Source: Thermoleophilales bacterium (GTDB lineage Bacteria; Actinomycetota; Thermoleophilia; Solirubrobacterales; 70-9). Taken from it: a stretch of DNA of 64,000 bases. A model generated the notes under the pieces. That model was not told the origin of the DNA and ran no database searches. It was given only the letters and a program-made list of their open reading frames with translations. The first letter of the stretch is position 1, and the number at the start of each line of letters is the position of its first letter. Made by a program: the position numbers and the translations under genes. Below, in pieces: positions 61,744 through 64,000 of this stretch. The stretch spans positions 434,001 to 498,000 of the forward strand of contig JACJWZ010000002.1 of assembly GCA_020636895.1 (NCBI GenBank), written 5' to 3'.

Positions 61744-61871
61744 TGCGCATGGCGCCTTTTCCACGTCATGCGTGGTTTTCGGGCCGAGCGTCTCGGGCGG
61801 ACCCGCCGATCGGGTCTGCGTATGGCGCCTTTTCCACGTCATGCGTGGCTTTCGGGCGGAGCGTCTCGGTG
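61744..61871. repeat. Tandem pair of 54-bp repeats (73-bp period)
   Basis: Units begin at 61744 and 61817. Each contains ATGGCGCCTTTTCC, the small hairpin CCACG-tcatg-CGTGG, and GAGCGTCTCGG, with four or five differences. The array lies between the membrane gene and the convergent ogt gene. The rest of the gap 61639-61899 has no gene. Confidence 0.82.
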
Positions 61872-61899
61872 CGGGACCCCCCCGCACGTCGCCCCGCGC

Positions 61900-62403
61900 C
61901 TAGAACAGCCGGCCGCGCTGCTCCGGCTCCGGTTCCTCGAGCTCGAGCAGGAACCGCTTGCGCTCGATGCCACCTGCGTAGCCGGTGAGGCCGCCATCGG
62001 CGCCGACGACCCGGTGACACGGAACGAGGATGCTGAGCGGGTTGTGGCCGACAGCCTGCCCGACGCGGCGAGCTTGCGACGGATCGCCGAGCTCAGTGGC
62101 GATCGAGCCGTAGGTCGTCGTGGCGCCGTAGGGGATCGCGTCGATCAAGCGCCAGACGCGGCGCTCGAAGTCGTCGCCGCGGCCTTCCAGCGGCAGGTCG
62201 AACGACTCGCGCTCCCCGGCCAGGTACTCGCCGAGCTGCGCCGCGGCTCGGTCGAGCAGGTCGTCACCACCGTCCGGACGCGGCCCGAAGTCACCCCCGG
62301 CCGATCCGTACCAGTGGTCGGGGAAGTAGAGCCCGACGATCGCGTCGCCGTCGGCGACGAGAATCAGCTCGCCGAGCGCCGTCTCGATGCGGGTATGCCT
62401 CAT
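61900..62403 (-). CDS. ogt: Methylated-DNA-[protein]-cysteine S-methyltransferase, 167 aa
   Basis: Repairs O6-methylguanine by moving the methyl group to its own cysteine. The acceptor is in LVPCHRVVG, preceded by YGSIATELGDPSQARRVGQAVG (DNA-recognition helix with the Arg finger) and followed by GLTGYAGGIERKRFLL. No Ada-type N-terminal domain is present, hence Ogt. The ATG at 62403 (MRHTRIETALG) fits homologues; two upstream ATGs add five residues. It is divergent from the third aldo/keto reductase. Confidence 0.92.
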   Translation of the reverse strand: MRHTRIETALGELILVADGDAIVGLYFPDHWYGSAGGDFGPRPDGGDDLLDRAAAQLGEYLAGERESFDLPLEGRGDDFERRVWRLIDAIPYGATTTYGSIATELGDPSQARRVGQAVGHNPLSILVPCHRVVGADGGLTGYAGGIERKRFLLELEEPEPEQRGRLF

Positions 62404-62506
62404 GCTCATCGCACTCATATAGGTGTAGACGAGCCCGCGGGCGGGAACGTGAGGTTCGGCAGGCAGGCAGTCGGTCAGTCAGGCAGTCAACTTGGAGGTG
62501 CAGACG

Positions 62507-63475
62507 ATGAAGCGGATCAGGTTGGGCGAGCTCGAGGTGTCGCGGCTCGGGCTCGGCGCGATGGGCATGTCGGCCTTCTACTCGGGGGCGGGCAGCGACG
62601 ACGAGGAATCGGTGCGGACCATCCACCGCGCGATCGAGCTCGGCATCACGTTCATTGACACCGCCGAGATGTACGGCCCCTTCACCAACGAGGAGCTGGT
62701 CGGCCGCGCGCTGGCCGGGCGTCGCGACGACGTCCAGCTCGCGACGAAGTTCGGGATCTACGACCACGACACCGGAGAGCGCGGGATCAACAGCCACCCC
62801 GGCAACATCAAGAAGGCGGTCGAGGGCTCCCTGAAGCGGCTCGCAACCGACCACATCGACCTGCTCTACCAGCATCGCGTCGACCCGGACGTGCCGATCG
62901 AGGAGGTGGTCGGCACGGTCTCCGAGTTCATCGAGGCCGGGAAGGTCCGCTTCATCGGGCTCTCGGAGGCGGCGCCGGAGACGATCCGCAGGGCCCACGA
63001 GACCCATCCGATCACGGCGCTGCAGACCGAGTACTCGCTGTGGACGAGGGACCCGGAGGCGGAGATCCTGCCGCTCGTACGCGAGCTCGGGATCGGCTTC
63101 GTGCCCTACTCGCCGCTCGGACGCGGCTTCCTGACAGGCGCGATCAAGTCGCCGGGCGACCTCGAGGACGGCGACTTCCGGGCCGGCAACCCGCGGTTCG
63201 CGGAGGAGAACTTCGAGGCCAACATGCGGATCGTCGACGAGGTGCGCGCGGTCGCCGAGGAGGTCGGCGCAACGCCCGCTCAGATCGCGCTGGCATGGCT
63301 GCTCGCGCAGGGCGACGACATCTCCCCGATCCCCGGAACCAAGCATGTGGAGCGGGTCGAGGAGAACGCTGGCGCCGACACGATCGGGCTCACCGAGGAG
63401 CAGCTGACGCGCCTCTCCGGGCTCCCCGCCGCCGCGGGTGACCGCTACGCCGATATGAGCCCGCTCAACCGTTGA
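62507..63475 (+). CDS. Aldo/keto reductase, 322 aa
   Basis: AKR with tetrad D51, Y56 (IDTAEMYGPF), K81 (ATKFG) and H123 (YQHRVD). GGAGG (62494-62498) lies 8 nt before the ATG. It is a close paralogue of the protein at 1432 (same MYGPFTNEELVG, HPITALQTEYSLWTRD-like and LGRGFLTG segments). Upstream, 62460-62490 is a run of short GGCAG/GTCA repeats. Substrate unknown; the divergent neighbour ogt gives no functional clue. Confidence 0.92.
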   Translation: MKRIRLGELEVSRLGLGAMGMSAFYSGAGSDDEESVRTIHRAIELGITFIDTAEMYGPFTNEELVGRALAGRRDDVQLATKFGIYDHDTGERGINSHPGNIKKAVEGSLKRLATDHIDLLYQHRVDPDVPIEEVVGTVSEFIEAGKVRFIGLSEAAPETIRRAHETHPITALQTEYSLWTRDPEAEILPLVRELGIGFVPYSPLGRGFLTGAIKSPGDLEDGDFRAGNPRFAEENFEANMRIVDEVRAVAEEVGATPAQIALAWLLAQGDDISPIPGTKHVERVEENAGADTIGLTEEQLTRLSGLPAAAGDRYADMSPLNR

Positions 63476-63608
63476 GCGGCCACCCCCTCGGGTGAGGACG
63501 ACGACACCGCCGAACCCCAGGCTCCACTCGCCGGCACCCTGGGAGCGGGCTGCTCGCTGACCGAAGATCGGTTCATCGACCAACCCACCCATCCGAGGAG
63601 TGATGAAC

Positions 63609-63962
63609 ATGCGTATCAAGATGATCCTGGCGACCGCCGCAATCGCAACCGTGACCGCCTTCAGCGGCGTCGCGCAGGCCGGCGTCCCGTCCAAGGTGAC
63701 GATCAAGGGCACCCAGGGCGACTACTACGGCAAGGTCAAGAGCAGCGACAGCGACTGCCTCTCCGAGCGGAAGGTCGTCGTCTACAAGAGCGACTCGACC
63801 GCTCAGAACCCCAAGACCGATCAGAAGATCGGCAGCGACATCACCGACACCGACGGCAAGTGGTCGATCGGGAACTCCGGCTACAAGCACGGCTACTTCT
63901 ACGCCAAGGTGAAGAAGTCCAGTGGCTGCGAGGGAGCGCTCAGCAAGGTGATCGTCCGCTGA
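63609..63962 (+). CDS. Small secreted beta-rich protein, 117 aa
   Basis: GAGGAG (63595-63600) lies 8 nt before the ATG at 63609, which I prefer over ATG 63603 and GTG 63600. The signal peptide (ILATAAIATVTAFSGVAQA) precedes about 95 residues predicted as beta strands: VTIKGTQGDYYGKVKSSDSDC … RKVVVYKSD … SDITDTDGKWSIGNSGYKHGYFYAKVKKSSGC. Two Cys may form a disulfide. The DTDGKW turn and the strand order recall carboxypeptidase-regulatory or Cna_B-like domains. Function unknown. Nothing is seen from 63963 to the window end. Confidence 0.8.
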   Translation: MRIKMILATAAIATVTAFSGVAQAGVPSKVTIKGTQGDYYGKVKSSDSDCLSERKVVVYKSDSTAQNPKTDQKIGSDITDTDGKWSIGNSGYKHGYFYAKVKKSSGCEGALSKVIVR

Positions 63963-64000
63963 GTCCCGATCTCGGCGACGACGCGACCGAAGGGCCCCGC

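Overview
The window is very GC-rich, densely coding and without rRNA, tRNA or insertion sequences. It reads as the chromosome of a GC-rich actinobacterium. The class Thermoleophilia (Solirubrobacter/Conexibacter-like) is my best guess, based on a type III glutamine synthetase, exported DUF11 and pentapeptide proteins, M1 peptidases with an ALENQ variant motif, a DUF3159 protein and frequent GTG/TTG starts. The placement is an inference from gene content; no marker gene proves it.

Layout. 1-6.4 kb: the end of glnN, an aldo/keto reductase, and a minus-strand set of flavin monooxygenase, LysR regulator, alpha/beta hydrolase and SDR. 6.4-10.5 kb: a tandem hairpin repeat in a divergent promoter region, then two exported M1 peptidase paralogues. 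10.8-14.4 kb: an unknown protein, then an MFS exporter/MerR/aldo-keto reductase unit behind what looks like a leaderless, operator-controlled promoter. 14.6-18.8 kb (minus): LLM oxidoreductase, PatB-type lyase, amidohydrolase and a ZIP metal permease. 18.9-20.6 kb: a NodIJ-like ABC exporter. 20.7-22.8 kb: DksA-type zinc finger, SprT-like protein and a stand-alone 5'-3' exonuclease. 22.8-28.4 kb: three alpha/beta hydrolases (one fused to an SCP2-like domain), a YCII protein, an ATP-dependent DNA ligase and NudC. 28.4-32.6 kb: DUF3159 and EamA membrane proteins, a Tat-exported intradiol dioxygenase and an exported lipase-like protein.

32.8-37.2 kb: an ABC-F ATPase, then a PAS-PAS-HD-GYP signalling protein overlapping a DUF6159-type membrane protein. 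37.5-43.8 kb (minus): a surface-sugar operon (two sugar epimerases, a GT2 transferase, a large polytopic GT-C-like protein) that runs into an RNB-domain nuclease. 44.0-48.5 kb: a 1519-residue exported DUF11 protein whose last DUF11 domain is split by three His/Cys-marked repeats. 48.7-53.8 kb: a YcaQ-family protein, a LigD-type polymerase without a canonical start codon, an L,D-transpeptidase, a duplicated pentapeptide protein and a peroxiredoxin. 53.9-57.8 kb: a His/Asp/Gly-rich secreted protein and an overlapping sugar transferase / histidine kinase / response regulator operon. 57.9-64 kb: a tocopherol cyclase-like protein with a secreted hydrolase and DUF2294, an eight-helix membrane protein, Ogt, a third aldo/keto reductase and a small secreted protein.

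The gaps carry several families of short palindromic repeats: a 52-bp element in four copies, a 74-bp tandem pair, a 54-bp tandem pair, and GCAATCGCA hairpins in two copies. These repeats, the split DUF11 protein and the sugar-transferase two-component operon are the most unusual things here. DNA repair is also well represented (DNA ligase, LigD polymerase domain, YcaQ, Ogt, 5'-3' exonuclease, SprT-like), although no Ku gene is present.
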